Positions 34,527-43,171 of a DNA stretch of 64,000 nt are shown here, piece after piece. The notes under the pieces were generated by a model. It ran no database searches and was not told the origin of the DNA. It was given only the letters and a program-made list of their open reading frames with translations. The DNA comes from Oscillibacter valericigenes. Lineage in GTDB: Bacteria; Bacillota; Clostridia; Oscillospirales; Oscillospiraceae. A program made the translations under genes and the position numbers. The DNA lies in NCBI RefSeq assembly GCF_021531315.1, contig NZ_JAFBIQ010000004.1, positions 62,001 to 126,000 of the forward strand, read 5' to 3'. Every line of letters begins with the position of its first letter. Within the stretch, counting starts at the first letter, position 1.

Positions 34527-35820
34527 GAGGGCCAAACGCTTCGACCGCCTGCAAAACCTCACCATCTTCGTGCTGGCGCTCTCCTTCATTCTGCTGCTGG
34601 TGCAGACGCCGCTGTTCGGTAACGCGGGCGGCGCGGCCATTTCCTCCGCTGTGCGCAGCTGGCTCACCGGTCAGACGGCTGCCGGCGCGGAGGAACCGGA
34701 CTCTCTCACCGCGCTTGCGGTTCCGGTGCGCATCGTGCAGACCAATGACTTCATCCGCAGCGGCGCGGACGCGCTGACGACCGCGGATGCTGACTTTGAG
34801 ACCGCCGGCTCGTTTCTCGGCGAAGCCATCGGCTCTGCCCACAGCATTTCATCCGTTTCCGAGAATAGCTTCCTCTCTGCACTGGACGGCTCGGGGCTTT
34901 ACTTTGCCTTTCCCTGCGGCGTACCGCTCGAGGTGCTTTCGGCGCGGCTGGGCATACAGCCGCCCACCACGCGCCAGCTTGATGTGCACCGCTGCCTGCT
35001 CAGTGTGAACGGCGAGGACACCGCCGTGCTGTTTCTGCAAAGCGAGAAGCAGGGTATCTACCGCTTCTCAACTGCGGTGAGCGCCTCGTCGCTGAAGGAA
35101 CATTTGGAAACGCAGGACGGCAGCGGCGTCGATTTTGTCCGCTCGCTCGGCGAGGAGTACGCCTCTCTCTCCCCCTACACGCTCGTGTTCGACAGCGTGA
35201 GCACGCGCGCCGCGCTCTCCGCGGCGAACGCCCTGAGCGATTACCCTTCGGACGAACTGCTGCGCCGCGCCGAGTTCAATCCCCACACCAAGGACCGCTA
35301 TGTGGAATCCTCCGGCACAGAGGTCGTCATCGAGGGCCAGCGCAAGCTCTACCTCCACCCTGACGGAACGCTCTCTTACAGCGGCGGCGCGGCGGAGGAG
35401 CCCTCTCTTTTTGCTGTCGCCGCGGCGGACGCCGCGCACATCTCCCGCGCAGAGCTCTGCGCCGCCGCGCGCAGCCTGATCGGCGCGCTCACGCAGGGCC
35501 GCATCGGCGACGCCGCGCTCTATCTCAGCGGCATTGAGGCCAAGGAAAACAGTGCGGTCGTCACCTTCGATTACATGGTGGACGGCACGCCCGTCCGCTT
35601 CGCCAACGGCGCCCATGCCGCCGAGGTCCGCATCGAGGGGCAGAGCATCACCGCCTTTTCCCTGAAGCTGCGGCGCTATGTGCTCACCGAGCAGGATTCC
35701 CTGCTGCTGCCGCTCGCGCTCTCACGCGCCATCGCGCAGCGCTATCCAGGCTGCGAGCTGAGCGTGGCTTATATTGATCCCTTCGGCGACCGTGTCAGCG
35801 CGAGCTGGGTCGCCGACTGA
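34519..35820 (+). CDS. yycH: YycH-like regulator of the WalRK system
   Basis: 433 residues. Short cytoplasmic N-terminus, one membrane helix (about 11-33, LTIFVLALSFILLLVQTPLF) and a large extracytoplasmic domain. Family-level sequence similarity is weak. The call rests on its topology, size and place directly after walK (8-base overlap) and before a second single-pass protein, the classical walRK-yycH-yycI order. In Bacillus YycH and YycI hold WalK inactive. The ATG at 34519 fits the coupling with walK. Confidence 0.78.
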   Translation: MDKRAKRFDRLQNLTIFVLALSFILLLVQTPLFGNAGGAAISSAVRSWLTGQTAAGAEEPDSLTALAVPVRIVQTNDFIRSGADALTTADADFETAGSFLGEAIGSAHSISSVSENSFLSALDGSGLYFAFPCGVPLEVLSARLGIQPPTTRQLDVHRCLLSVNGEDTAVLFLQSEKQGIYRFSTAVSASSLKEHLETQDGSGVDFVRSLGEEYASLSPYTLVFDSVSTRAALSAANALSDYPSDELLRRAEFNPHTKDRYVESSGTEVVIEGQRKLYLHPDGTLSYSGGAAEEPSLFAVAAADAAHISRAELCAAARSLIGALTQGRIGDAALYLSGIEAKENSAVVTFDYMVDGTPVRFANGAHAAEVRIEGQSITAFSLKLRRYVLTEQDSLLLPLALSRAIAQRYPGCELSVAYIDPFGDRVSASWVAD

Positions 35821-35844
35821 GCCCATCGGAAAGGAGGACGCGCC

Positions 35845-36666
35845 TTGAATACCGCACGGCTCAAAAATATCGTCATCATCATTCTGCTGCTCGCCAACGC
35901 CTTTCTGCTTGTCCTCCTGCTCTCGCGCCGCGCGGAGGAATATGCCGCGCAGGAGCGTTCCCTTGCGCAGCTCACCGCGCTCTATGACTCCAACGGCATC
36001 ACCCTTGACGGCGCTCTTTTGAACGATCTGCCCGATTCCGTGCTGAATGTCCAGCCCTCACGCGACCTCGCCGCCGAGCAGGCGCTTGCCGAGGGCATCA
36101 TCGGCGCGGTCGCCTCGATCGACTCCGGCGGCGGCATCTACCGTTATTACAGCTCCGACGGCCTCGGCAGCGCCGTATGCCTCATCCGCTCCGGCGGCGC
36201 GCTGGAGGCCACGCTCAGCCGCGCGGTGGACGATCCCGCCAAATTCTGCTCCGAGCTCTGCATCCCGCTCGGCTACCGCGACTTCCATGTCCTCAATGAC
36301 GGCGTGCGCACGATCGTCACCGCCAAGCGCAGCGTGGACGAGCTGGAGGTCTACAACTCCTCGCTGACCTTCACCTTCTCCGGCAGCACGCTCACCACGG
36401 TCAGCGGCAGCTTTCTCCCGCTCATCGACACGAGCGAGAGCGGAAAAATCACCCTTGATGCCATGACTGCGCTGGTACGCTTTCTCGACTACCGCAGCAC
36501 CTCCGGCGCGGTGTGTACGCAGATCACAGGCCTTTCCGCGGGCTATCTGATGCAGAGCACGACCTCTGCGCCGCTCCGTCTCGTGCCTGTGCTGCGCGTG
36601 GACACCGATGTTTACAGTTATTATGTCAATGTCATTTCCGGCGAGGTCACGCGCGTATCAGCCTGA
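35845..36666 (+). CDS. yycI: YycI-like regulator of the WalRK system (TTG start)
   Basis: 273 residues, TTG start with AAAGGAGGA in front. An N-terminal membrane helix (LKNIVIIILLLANAFLLVLL) is followed by an extracytoplasmic domain with two-layer repeats typical of the YycH/YycI pair (AVDDPAKFCSELCIPLGYRDFH... and a final DTDVYSYYVNVISGEV resembling PepSY-like ends). It follows the yycH-like gene by 24 bases and ends the operon. Assigned mainly by position and topology. Confidence 0.75.
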   Translation: MNTARLKNIVIIILLLANAFLLVLLLSRRAEEYAAQERSLAQLTALYDSNGITLDGALLNDLPDSVLNVQPSRDLAAEQALAEGIIGAVASIDSGGGIYRYYSSDGLGSAVCLIRSGGALEATLSRAVDDPAKFCSELCIPLGYRDFHVLNDGVRTIVTAKRSVDELEVYNSSLTFTFSGSTLTTVSGSFLPLIDTSESGKITLDAMTALVRFLDYRSTSGAVCTQITGLSAGYLMQSTTSAPLRLVPVLRVDTDVYSYYVNVISGEVTRVSA

Positions 36667-36693
36667 ACAGTGCTTTCTTTCGCATTTTAGGGA

Positions 36694-36721
36694 TTGCATT
36701 TTGGGGATTTTTTGGTATACT
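36694..36721 (+). promoter_or_regulatory. Promoter of murA
   Basis: TTGCAT (36694-36699), 16-base spacer, TATACT (36716-36721) with a TGG extended -10. The leader of about 93 bases contains GCGGCAG...CTGCCGTC, a possible stem. Confidence 0.68.
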
Positions 36722-36819
36722 GAGGTTGTATTATGTGAATACTATCGCCATTCGGCGGCAGGGGTTTCTTGCGCTCTGCCGTCGGGCGTATCGTCCTCTA
36801 TCTGAAATGAGGTGCTTTT

Positions 36820-38112
36820 TTGACAAAATATATCGTTCAGGGCGGCTCGCCGCTCTTCGGTGAGGTCCATATCAGCGGCGCGAAGAACGCCGCCGTCGCC
36901 ATCCTGCCTGCCGCACTGCTGGTGGACGGTGTGTGCCGCATTGAAAATATCCCCCAGATCAGCGATGTGACCGTGCTGCTGAAAATCTTGGAGCAGCTTG
37001 GCGCGAAGGTACGCGTACTCAACAAGAGCGATGTGGAGCTGGACTGCCGCCATATCGCCACCACCCGCGCCCCGCAGGAGTTGGCGCACAAGCTGCGCGC
37101 GAGTTACTACCTCATCGGCGCGCTGCTGGGCCGCTTCGGCACCGCCGAGGTCTCCATGCCCGGCGGCTGCAACTTTGGCGGCACCCGCCCCATCGACCAG
37201 CATGTCAAGGGCTTTGCTGCGATGGGCGCGACGGTGCGCGAGGGCGACTACATCCGCGCGGACGCCGAGGGCGGGCGTATGAAGGGCGCGAACATCTATC
37301 TCGATGTCATCTCCGTGGGCGCTACCATGAACATCATGATGGCCGCCGCACTGGCCGATGGCACGACAGTCATTGAAAACGCGGCGAAGGAGCCGCACAT
37401 CGTCGACCTTGCCAACTTTCTCAACTCCATGGGCGCCGATGTCAAGGGTGCCGGCACCGACACCATCCGCATCACGGGCGTGGAGCGGCTGCATGGCGGC
37501 ACCTATGCCATCATTCCCGACCAAATCGAGGCGGGCACCTACATGGCCGCCGTCGCCGCTGTCGGCGGGCAGATCCGTGTGCGCGGCATCATTCCCAAGC
37601 ACATGGACTGCATCACCGCAAAGCTGCAGGAGATGGGCGTGGAGGTCGAGGAGCAAGATGACGACCTGATCGTCCGCCGCAGCGGCGCGCTGCGCCACGC
37701 AAATGTCAAGACGCTGCCCTACCCCGGCTTTCCGACCGATATGCAGCCGCAGATCACCACCGTGCTCACGCTCGCAGAGGGCACCAGCACCGTGACCGAG
37801 GGCGTGTGGGACAGCCGCTACCGCTATGTCGGCGAGCTGACGCGCATGGGCGCACAGATTCGCGTCGAGGGCCGCACCGCCGTTGTCGAGGGTGTAGAAA
37901 AGCTCACGCCGGCCAATATTCAGGCTTATGATCTCCGCGCGGGAGCCGCCATGCTCATCGCCGCGCTCGCCGCCGACGGTGTGAGCGAGATCTCGAATGT
38001 GCAGTATATCGAGCGCGGGTATGAGGACATCATCGGCAAGCTCCATGCGCTCGGCGCACGGATCGAATGTGTAGAGGAAAACGACGAGCCGCCTGTCCGG
38101 CAGCTTGGCTGA
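36820..38112 (+). CDS. murA: UDP-N-acetylglucosamine 1-carboxyvinyltransferase MurA (TTG start)
   Basis: First committed step of peptidoglycan synthesis, transferring enolpyruvate from PEP to UDP-GlcNAc. Fosfomycin-target Cys117 in SMPGGCNFGGTRPIDQH, SGAKNAAVAILPAALL near the N-terminus, and TDMQPQITTVLTLAEG with DLRAGAAMLIAALAA later. 430 residues. TTG start at 36820 with TGAGGTG upstream. Monocistronic between the wal operon and walJ, so the neighbourhood is all cell-wall related. Confidence 0.96.
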   Translation: MTKYIVQGGSPLFGEVHISGAKNAAVAILPAALLVDGVCRIENIPQISDVTVLLKILEQLGAKVRVLNKSDVELDCRHIATTRAPQELAHKLRASYYLIGALLGRFGTAEVSMPGGCNFGGTRPIDQHVKGFAAMGATVREGDYIRADAEGGRMKGANIYLDVISVGATMNIMMAAALADGTTVIENAAKEPHIVDLANFLNSMGADVKGAGTDTIRITGVERLHGGTYAIIPDQIEAGTYMAAVAAVGGQIRVRGIIPKHMDCITAKLQEMGVEVEEQDDDLIVRRSGALRHANVKTLPYPGFPTDMQPQITTVLTLAEGTSTVTEGVWDSRYRYVGELTRMGAQIRVEGRTAVVEGVEKLTPANIQAYDLRAGAAMLIAALAADGVSEISNVQYIERGYEDIIGKLHALGARIECVEENDEPPVRQLG

Positions 38113-38122
38113 GGCCATGATA

Positions 38123-38150
38123 AAAAGCACCGACTTTTGTCGGTGCTTTT
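38123..38150 (+). terminator. Terminator of murA
   Basis: AAAAGCACCGAC, loop TTTT, GTCGGTGCTTTT. A symmetrical hairpin that can also serve the convergent gene ending at 38172. Confidence 0.9.
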
Positions 38151-38171
38151 CCTGTTTTCGTTTCATGCTTT

Positions 38172-38513
38172 TCAGTTCATCAGATAGCCAAAGCCCATAA
38201 TGAGATAGAGCGGGCCAAAGCAGTATGGCATAAACAGCTCGTTGTGCGGGATCCTGACCTTGAAGCAGTCCGTCAGAACCAAAATCTCGCAGACATAGGC
38301 GATCGCGCCGAGAAGGTAGCCCACCGCACGCAGCACCTGGTATCCGTTCAACCGGATGGAAAGGATGAACAGCAGCACCGCCAGCACGACCATCGTGTTG
38401 CGGATGCGCAGAGCGATCTGCGCCGGCACACTTTTGCCGTGGCCGATCAAAAGGTCCTCGTCTCCGAAAAAGCCCTCAACGGCATTTTCAATTTTCTGAT
38501 ATTCGTTCTGCAT
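38172..38513 (-). CDS. Small membrane protein of unknown function
   Basis: 113 residues with three predicted membrane helices (TMVVLAVLLFILSIRL, VLRAVGYLLGAIAYVCEILVL and the C-terminal FGPLYLIMGFGYLM). The cytoplasmic N-terminus MQNEYQKIENAVEGFFGDED is acidic. No family recognised. AAAGGAG precedes the ATG, and a good promoter lies 56 bases upstream, so expression is likely. Monocistronic. Confidence 0.75.
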   Translation of the reverse strand: MQNEYQKIENAVEGFFGDEDLLIGHGKSVPAQIALRIRNTMVVLAVLLFILSIRLNGYQVLRAVGYLLGAIAYVCEILVLTDCFKVRIPHNELFMPYCFGPLYLIMGFGYLMN

Positions 38514-38568
38514 GGTGTGTTCTCCTTTCTTTTATTTTGCAGATCAGTCATTCCTTTTTGTTGTTTTA

Positions 38569-38597
38569 AGTATACCAAAAGATAATCTATTTGTAAA
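38569..38597 (-). promoter_or_regulatory. Promoter of the small membrane protein gene
   Basis: Minus strand: TTTACA (38597-38592), 17-base spacer, TATACT (38574-38569). Confidence 0.7.
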
Positions 38598-38677
38598 GAT
38601 GCCGTTAAGAAAATTCTGTGCAAAATTTTAACGGATTTTTAGCACTTGCTTCTGTGCAACTTGCACGACTTTTTCTT

Positions 38678-38706
38678 TTGACTATTGACCTGCACTGTGG
38701 TATCCT
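38678..38706 (+). promoter_or_regulatory. Promoter of walJ-rlmH-pgm
   Basis: TTGACT (38678-38683), 17-base spacer, TATCCT (38701-38706), start near 38713 and a short leader of about 24 bases. Confidence 0.7.
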
Positions 38707-38736
38707 TGAAATAAGATCACACAAAGGATGCATTTC

Positions 38737-39519
38737 ATGGAATTCTACACCCTTGCCAGCGGTTCGAGCGGCAACTGCACGCTCGTGTGCGCGGGCAACT
38801 CGTTGCTGCTCATCGACGCGGGCATCTCCTGCCGGCGTATCGAGCAGTCTCTCAAGGCGCTGGGACTGGCGCTCGGCGACCTGAGCGCCGTTTTCATCAC
38901 GCACGAGCACGCCGACCATGTCGGCGGCCTTGCGACGCTCACGAAAAAATGCACCGCTCCGGTCTATGTCACACGCGGCGTGTCGCATGTCCTCACCTGC
39001 CCCGTCGTCGCCTTTACCGCGGGCGACGCGCTGGAGCTTTCCAGCTGCACGGTGCGCTCGTTTTCCATCTCGCACGATGCGATCGATCCGGTCGGCTACC
39101 GCATCGACGCGCCCGACGGCTCGCTCGGCTTTCTAACCGACACCGGCTTTGTCACAGATGCGGCGCGCGAGGCGCTTCTGGGCGTTGACGCGCTTTTGCT
39201 TGAGGCCAATCACGACATCGCTGCGCTGCAAAACGGCCCCTATCCCTACTTTCTCAAGCGCCGCGTTCTCAGCAGCGAGGGGCATCTCTCCAACGACGCG
39301 GCAGCAGAGTTCGCGCTGTGCGCCGTGCGGAGCGGTACGCGCGACATCCTGCTCGCACACCTCTCCAAAGAGAACAACACGCCCGAGCTGGCGGAATACG
39401 CCGTCGCCCGCGCGCTCCAGTCCGCCGGCTTTCCCGTGCGGCTCGGCGTCGCGCCACGCGACACCATGAGTGAGGTACACCTATGCAGAAGGTCACCATC
39501 CTTTGCGGCGGCAAACTGA
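38737..39519 (+). CDS. walJ: WalJ (YycJ) metallo-beta-lactamase-fold protein
   Basis: 260 residues. Metal-binding motif THEHADHVGG, with SGSSGNCTLV at the start, SHDAIDPVGYRI, the acidic ligand in FLTDTGFVTD, LLEANHD and the late His in LLAHLSKENN. These are the marks of the WalJ/YycJ exonuclease-like group linked to cell division and DNA metabolism. ATG 38737 is preferred over 38728, which touches the AAAGGA ribosome site. walR and walK are about 6 kb upstream, split off by murA and the small membrane protein. The 3' end overlaps rlmH by 37 bases. Confidence 0.9.
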   Translation: MEFYTLASGSSGNCTLVCAGNSLLLIDAGISCRRIEQSLKALGLALGDLSAVFITHEHADHVGGLATLTKKCTAPVYVTRGVSHVLTCPVVAFTAGDALELSSCTVRSFSISHDAIDPVGYRIDAPDGSLGFLTDTGFVTDAAREALLGVDALLLEANHDIAALQNGPYPYFLKRRVLSSEGHLSNDAAAEFALCAVRSGTRDILLAHLSKENNTPELAEYAVARALQSAGFPVRLGVAPRDTMSEVHLCRRSPSFAAAN

Positions 39520-39965
39520 AGGAAACCTTTTACGCTGCGGCGGTCGCGGAGTATCAAAAGCGCCTGCAGCGCCACTGTAAGTTAGAGATCGTCGAGCTGC
39601 CCGAGCAAAAGCTGCCGGACACCCCCTCCCCCGCCGAGATCGATCAGGCGCTCGCGCGCGAGGCCGCGACGCTTGAAGAAAGGCTCCCCAGGGGCGGCGC
39701 GCTCATCGCGCTGTGCATTGAGGGCACGGAGCTGAGCAGCGAAGCGCTCTCGAAAAAGCTCTCTCAGCTCACCGCGGCGGGGGCCTCACAGCTGACCTTT
39801 CTGATCGGCGGCAGCTTTGGTCTGCACGAGCGCGTGAAGGCGCGCGCCGACCTGCGCCTTTCGATGTCGCCGATGACCTTTCCGCATCACCTCGCGCGGG
39901 TGATGCTGCTCGAGCAGATCTACCGCGCGTACCAGATCGACGCCGGAACAAAATACCACAAGTAA
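39483..39965 (+). CDS. rlmH: 23S rRNA pseudouridine-1915 N3-methyltransferase RlmH
   Basis: SPOUT-fold methyltransferase of 160 residues, acting on the helix 69 pseudouridine of 23S rRNA. IALCIEGTELSSEALS, the AdoMet knot segment TFLIGGSFGLHERVK and the C-terminal FPHHLARVMLLEQIYRAYQI are conserved. The ATG lies inside the end of walJ. walJ-rlmH adjacency is common in Firmicutes. Confidence 0.95.
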   Translation: MQKVTILCGGKLKETFYAAAVAEYQKRLQRHCKLEIVELPEQKLPDTPSPAEIDQALAREAATLEERLPRGGALIALCIEGTELSSEALSKKLSQLTAAGASQLTFLIGGSFGLHERVKARADLRLSMSPMTFPHHLARVMLLEQIYRAYQIDAGTKYHK

Positions 39966-39992
39966 CGCCAACTTTTTTCAAGGAGGTTTCTT

Positions 39993-41717
39993 ATGGACTA
40001 TCGCAAGGAATACGAAAAGTGGCTCGCCTCCCCCGCGCTGAGCGAGGACGAGCGCAAGGAGCTCAAGGCCATCGCAAACGATGAAAAAGAGATCAAATCC
40101 CGCTTCTATGGCCCGCTTGAGTTCGGCACGGCGGGCCTGCGCGGCACGATGTTCACGGGGCTTCACAACATGAACCGCCATGTCATCCGCTGGGCGACGC
40201 AGGGCTTCGCCAACGTCATCCGCGCCGAGGGCGAGGCGGCAATGAAAAAGGGCGTCGCCGTGTGCATGGACTGCCGCAACCACTCCGCCGAGTTCGCGCG
40301 CGAGACCGCCTGCGTCATGGCCGCCAACGGCATCCATGTTCGGCTCTTTGAGTCCCTGCGCCCCACGCCAGAGCTTTCCTTCGCCGTGCGCGAGTACGGC
40401 TGTCAGGCGGGCGTGAATGTCACCGCCAGCCACAACCCCAAGGAGTATAACGGCTACAAGGTCTACTGGGCGGACGGCGCGCAGCTCCCGCCGCAGCACG
40501 CCGCGGCCATCGCCGCGGCGCTTGAGAAGATCGACATCTTCACGGGCGTAAAGTCGATGGATTATGACACTGCCCTTGCCGAGGGGAAAATCGAGCTGCT
40601 CGGCGAGGACTGTGACCGCCGCTTTATGGCGAACATCATGGACATGGTGAACGACTACGAGACCGTCAAAAAGGTTGCGGACGACTTCGGCATGGTCTAT
40701 ACGCCCTTCCACGGCTGCGGCTATAAGCTGGTGCCCGAGGCGCTCACGGGGCTCGGCATCAAGCACCTCTACTGCGAGCCGCAGCAGATGGTCATTGACG
40801 GCAACTTCCCCACCGTCGCCTCCCCGAACCCCGAAAATCCCGAGGGCTTCTATCTCGCCATCGACCTCGCCAAGGAAAAGAATGTCGATTTTATCCTCGG
40901 CACCGACCCCGACAGCGACCGCGTGGGCATCATGGTGCGCAACAAAGCGGGGGAATTTGAGCCTGTCACCGGCAATCAGACAGGCGTTCTCCTGCTCGAC
41001 TACCTCATCGGCGCGATGAAGCGTGCCGGAAAGCTCCCCGAAAAGCCCGCCGCACTCAAGACCATTGTGACGACTGAGATGGCGCGCGCCGTCGCCGAGG
41101 CCAACGGCCTCGACTGCTACGACACCTTCACCGGCTTTAAGTTCATGGCAGAGAAGATGAACGAGCTGGAAAACGCGGGCAAAAACACCGTCATCTTCTC
41201 CTATGAGGAGAGCTACGGCTACATGATCGGCCACTACGTCCGCGACAAGGACGCCGTGACCGCCTCGCTGCTCCTCACCGAGATGGCGGCGTGGTATCAC
41301 GCGCAGGGCATGACGCTCTTCGACGCGCTGCAAGCCCTCTATGAAAAGTACGGCTGGTACGGTGAAAAGACGCACAACCTTGTCATGCCCGGCCTTGACG
41401 GGCTTGAAAAGATGGCGGCGCTGATGCAGTCTCTGCGCGCGCAGCCGCCCGCCGAGATCGGCGGTGTGAAGGTCGCGGTCTATAAGGACTATGCCGACGG
41501 CACGGTGCGCGACGCTGCGAGCGGCGCGGTCACGAGGATGCCCCTCTCCGGCTCGAATGTCCTGCGCTTTGAGCTCTCCGACGGCACGCACATCCTCGTG
41601 CGCCCGAGCGGCACGGAGCCGAAGATCAAGGTCTATATTCTCACAAAGGGCGCGGATGCCGCGCAGCGCGACGCAAACATCGAAAAATACAGCGCGTGGG
41701 TGAAAACACTCACCTGA
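39993..41717 (+). CDS. pgm: Phosphoglucomutase / phosphomannomutase
   Basis: 574 residues, alpha-D-phosphohexomutase family. Phosphoserine loop VTASHNPKEYNGYKVYW, Mg site GTDPDSDRVGIM, sugar loop SYEESYGYMIG and phosphate loop RPSGTEPKIKVY. FGTAGLRGTM marks the N-terminal domain. Interconverts glucose 1- and 6-phosphate, probably for wall and glycogen precursors. The length and N-terminus (WLASPALSEDERKEL) match the Firmicute PgcA type. AAGGAGG lies in front of the ATG, 27 bases after rlmH. Confidence 0.94.
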   Translation: MDYRKEYEKWLASPALSEDERKELKAIANDEKEIKSRFYGPLEFGTAGLRGTMFTGLHNMNRHVIRWATQGFANVIRAEGEAAMKKGVAVCMDCRNHSAEFARETACVMAANGIHVRLFESLRPTPELSFAVREYGCQAGVNVTASHNPKEYNGYKVYWADGAQLPPQHAAAIAAALEKIDIFTGVKSMDYDTALAEGKIELLGEDCDRRFMANIMDMVNDYETVKKVADDFGMVYTPFHGCGYKLVPEALTGLGIKHLYCEPQQMVIDGNFPTVASPNPENPEGFYLAIDLAKEKNVDFILGTDPDSDRVGIMVRNKAGEFEPVTGNQTGVLLLDYLIGAMKRAGKLPEKPAALKTIVTTEMARAVAEANGLDCYDTFTGFKFMAEKMNELENAGKNTVIFSYEESYGYMIGHYVRDKDAVTASLLLTEMAAWYHAQGMTLFDALQALYEKYGWYGEKTHNLVMPGLDGLEKMAALMQSLRAQPPAEIGGVKVAVYKDYADGTVRDAASGAVTRMPLSGSNVLRFELSDGTHILVRPSGTEPKIKVYILTKGADAAQRDANIEKYSAWVKTLT

Positions 41718-41750
41718 GCGGCCCACAGCGATCTTGTTTTCTTCCATAAA

Positions 41751-41779
41751 AAAGAGGCGGAGCTTTGCTCCGCCTCTTT
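41751..41779. terminator. Bidirectional terminator between pgm and the aminotransferase gene
   Basis: AAAGAGGCGGAGC, loop TTT, GCTCCGCCTCTTT. Symmetrical, with A tract before and T tract after, serving both convergent genes. Confidence 0.9.
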
Positions 41780-41790
41780 CCTTTTGCTAT

Positions 41791-43059
41791 TTACTTCAGC
41801 TGCTCGAGTGCTGCGAGCTTCAGGCAGCAACAGAACACTTCCATCGCCTGCTCCAGCTCCTCCACCGGCGGCAGGGACGGCGCGACGCGGATGTTGCAGT
41901 CCTTCGGATCGACGCCATAGGGGAAGGTCGCGCCCGCGCCCGTCATGACGACGCCCGCCTCCTTGCACAGCGCTAAGGTGCGCTTGGCAAGCCCCGGCAG
42001 CGTGTTGACCGACACGAAATAGCCGCCCTTCGGCTCATGCCAGGTGGCAAGCCCCAGTGGCGCGATCTCGCGCTCGAGCATCCCGGTGACCATCTTGAAC
42101 TTGGGGGCGAGGATCGCCGCGTGCTTTTTCATCAGCGCGAGCGTCGTGGCCTTGTCCTTGAGATACTTCACATGGCGCAGCTGGTTGATCTTATCAAAGC
42201 TGATGGCCTGGATGCCGATGAGCTTTTCCATGTGCGCCATGTTCGCCTCGCTGCACGCAAACACCGCCACACCCGCGCCGGGGAAGGTGATCTTGCTGGT
42301 GGAGGCGAACTCAAACACCATGTCGGCGTTGCCGTACTTCGCGCACTCACTGAGAATGTCGGGGAAAGGCATGTAGTCGCCTTCGAACTCGTGAACGCAA
42401 TAGGCATTGTCCCACATGAGCAGGAAGTCAGGGGCAGCAGGCTTCATCTTTGCGATGCGTTCGATCGTCTCGGCGGAGTAGATGATGCCGTCGGGGTTGG
42501 AATACTTCGGCACATTCCACATACCCTTGACGGTCGGGTCGGCAATGAGCTGCTCGACAAGGTCCATGTTCGGGCCGGTCTCGGTCATGGGAATGGTAAT
42601 CATCTCAAAGCCAAAATTCTGCGTGACCTTAAAATGGCGATCATAGCCCGGCGCGGGGCAGAGCCACTTGATGTGCTCCTCTCGGCACCACGGTCTTTCG
42701 CTGTGCAGCAGACCGTTGGTGTATGCCTTGGCGATGGTGTCGTACATGAGCTGCAGGCTGGAGTTTCCACCGATAAATACCTGCTCGCTCCTGCAGCCAA
42801 GGATCTCGGCGAAGAGCGCCTTCGCGCTCGGCACACCGCTCAGCTCGCCGTAGTTGCGCGCCTCCACGCCCTCGTCCACACACTCGGCAGGATCGCTCAG
42901 CACGGTAAGCAGGTCGCTCACCAGCTCGAGCTGCGCACGACCCGGCTTGCCGCGCGCCATGTTGAGCTTCAGCCCCTTGGCCTTCCACGCCTCAAGCTCG
43001 GCAGAGACCTTGTCAAATTCGGTCTTGCGCTGCTCGGCGGACATTTCCTTATATTTCAT
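41791..43059 (-). CDS. PLP-dependent class I aminotransferase, aspartate aminotransferase type
   Basis: 422 residues. The PLP-binding Lys is in FASTSKITFPGAG, phosphate contact region FIGGNSSLQLMYDTIAKA, and the Asn/Asp/Tyr cofactor set occurs in WNVPKYSNPDG and LLMWDNAYCVHEF. The overall pattern (LNMARGKPGRAQLELV at the start) is that of the MocR-like aspartate aminotransferases of subgroup 1c, an assignment from memory. It transaminates between glutamate and oxaloacetate or related keto acids. Own promoter and terminator. Its place beside the glutamate-fermentation operons suggests it makes 2-oxoglutarate for the hydroxyglutarate route. Confidence 0.88.
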   Translation of the reverse strand: MKYKEMSAEQRKTEFDKVSAELEAWKAKGLKLNMARGKPGRAQLELVSDLLTVLSDPAECVDEGVEARNYGELSGVPSAKALFAEILGCRSEQVFIGGNSSLQLMYDTIAKAYTNGLLHSERPWCREEHIKWLCPAPGYDRHFKVTQNFGFEMITIPMTETGPNMDLVEQLIADPTVKGMWNVPKYSNPDGIIYSAETIERIAKMKPAAPDFLLMWDNAYCVHEFEGDYMPFPDILSECAKYGNADMVFEFASTSKITFPGAGVAVFACSEANMAHMEKLIGIQAISFDKINQLRHVKYLKDKATTLALMKKHAAILAPKFKMVTGMLEREIAPLGLATWHEPKGGYFVSVNTLPGLAKRTLALCKEAGVVMTGAGATFPYGVDPKDCNIRVAPSLPPVEELEQAMEVFCCCLKLAALEQLK

Positions 43060-43092
43060 CGGAACGGACCTCCCATTTCAAAGTTTGGTGAA

Positions 43093-43121
43093 ATTATAGC
43101 ACACACTTCTTCAAAACACAA
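43093..43121 (-). promoter_or_regulatory. Promoter of the aminotransferase gene
   Basis: Minus strand: TTGTGT (43121-43116), 17-base spacer, TATAAT (43098-43093). GGGAGG precedes the ATG. Confidence 0.75.
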
Positions 43122-43126
43122 TGCGC

Positions 43127-43161
43127 AAAAGAAAAAGAGGGCAAAGCCCTCTTTTTCTTTT
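43127..43161 (-). terminator. Terminator of gcdDCB
   Basis: A 16-bp stem (AAAAGAAAAAGAGGGC with its complement) around a 3-base loop, starting 10 bases after the gcdB stop. T-rich on the minus strand. Confidence 0.88.
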
Positions 43162-43171
43162 GCTTGTTCTC

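Noticed and set aside
32670-34667. Long minus-strand open frame opposite walK
   Set aside because: Same G+C-driven antisense effect; walK has all kinase motifs.
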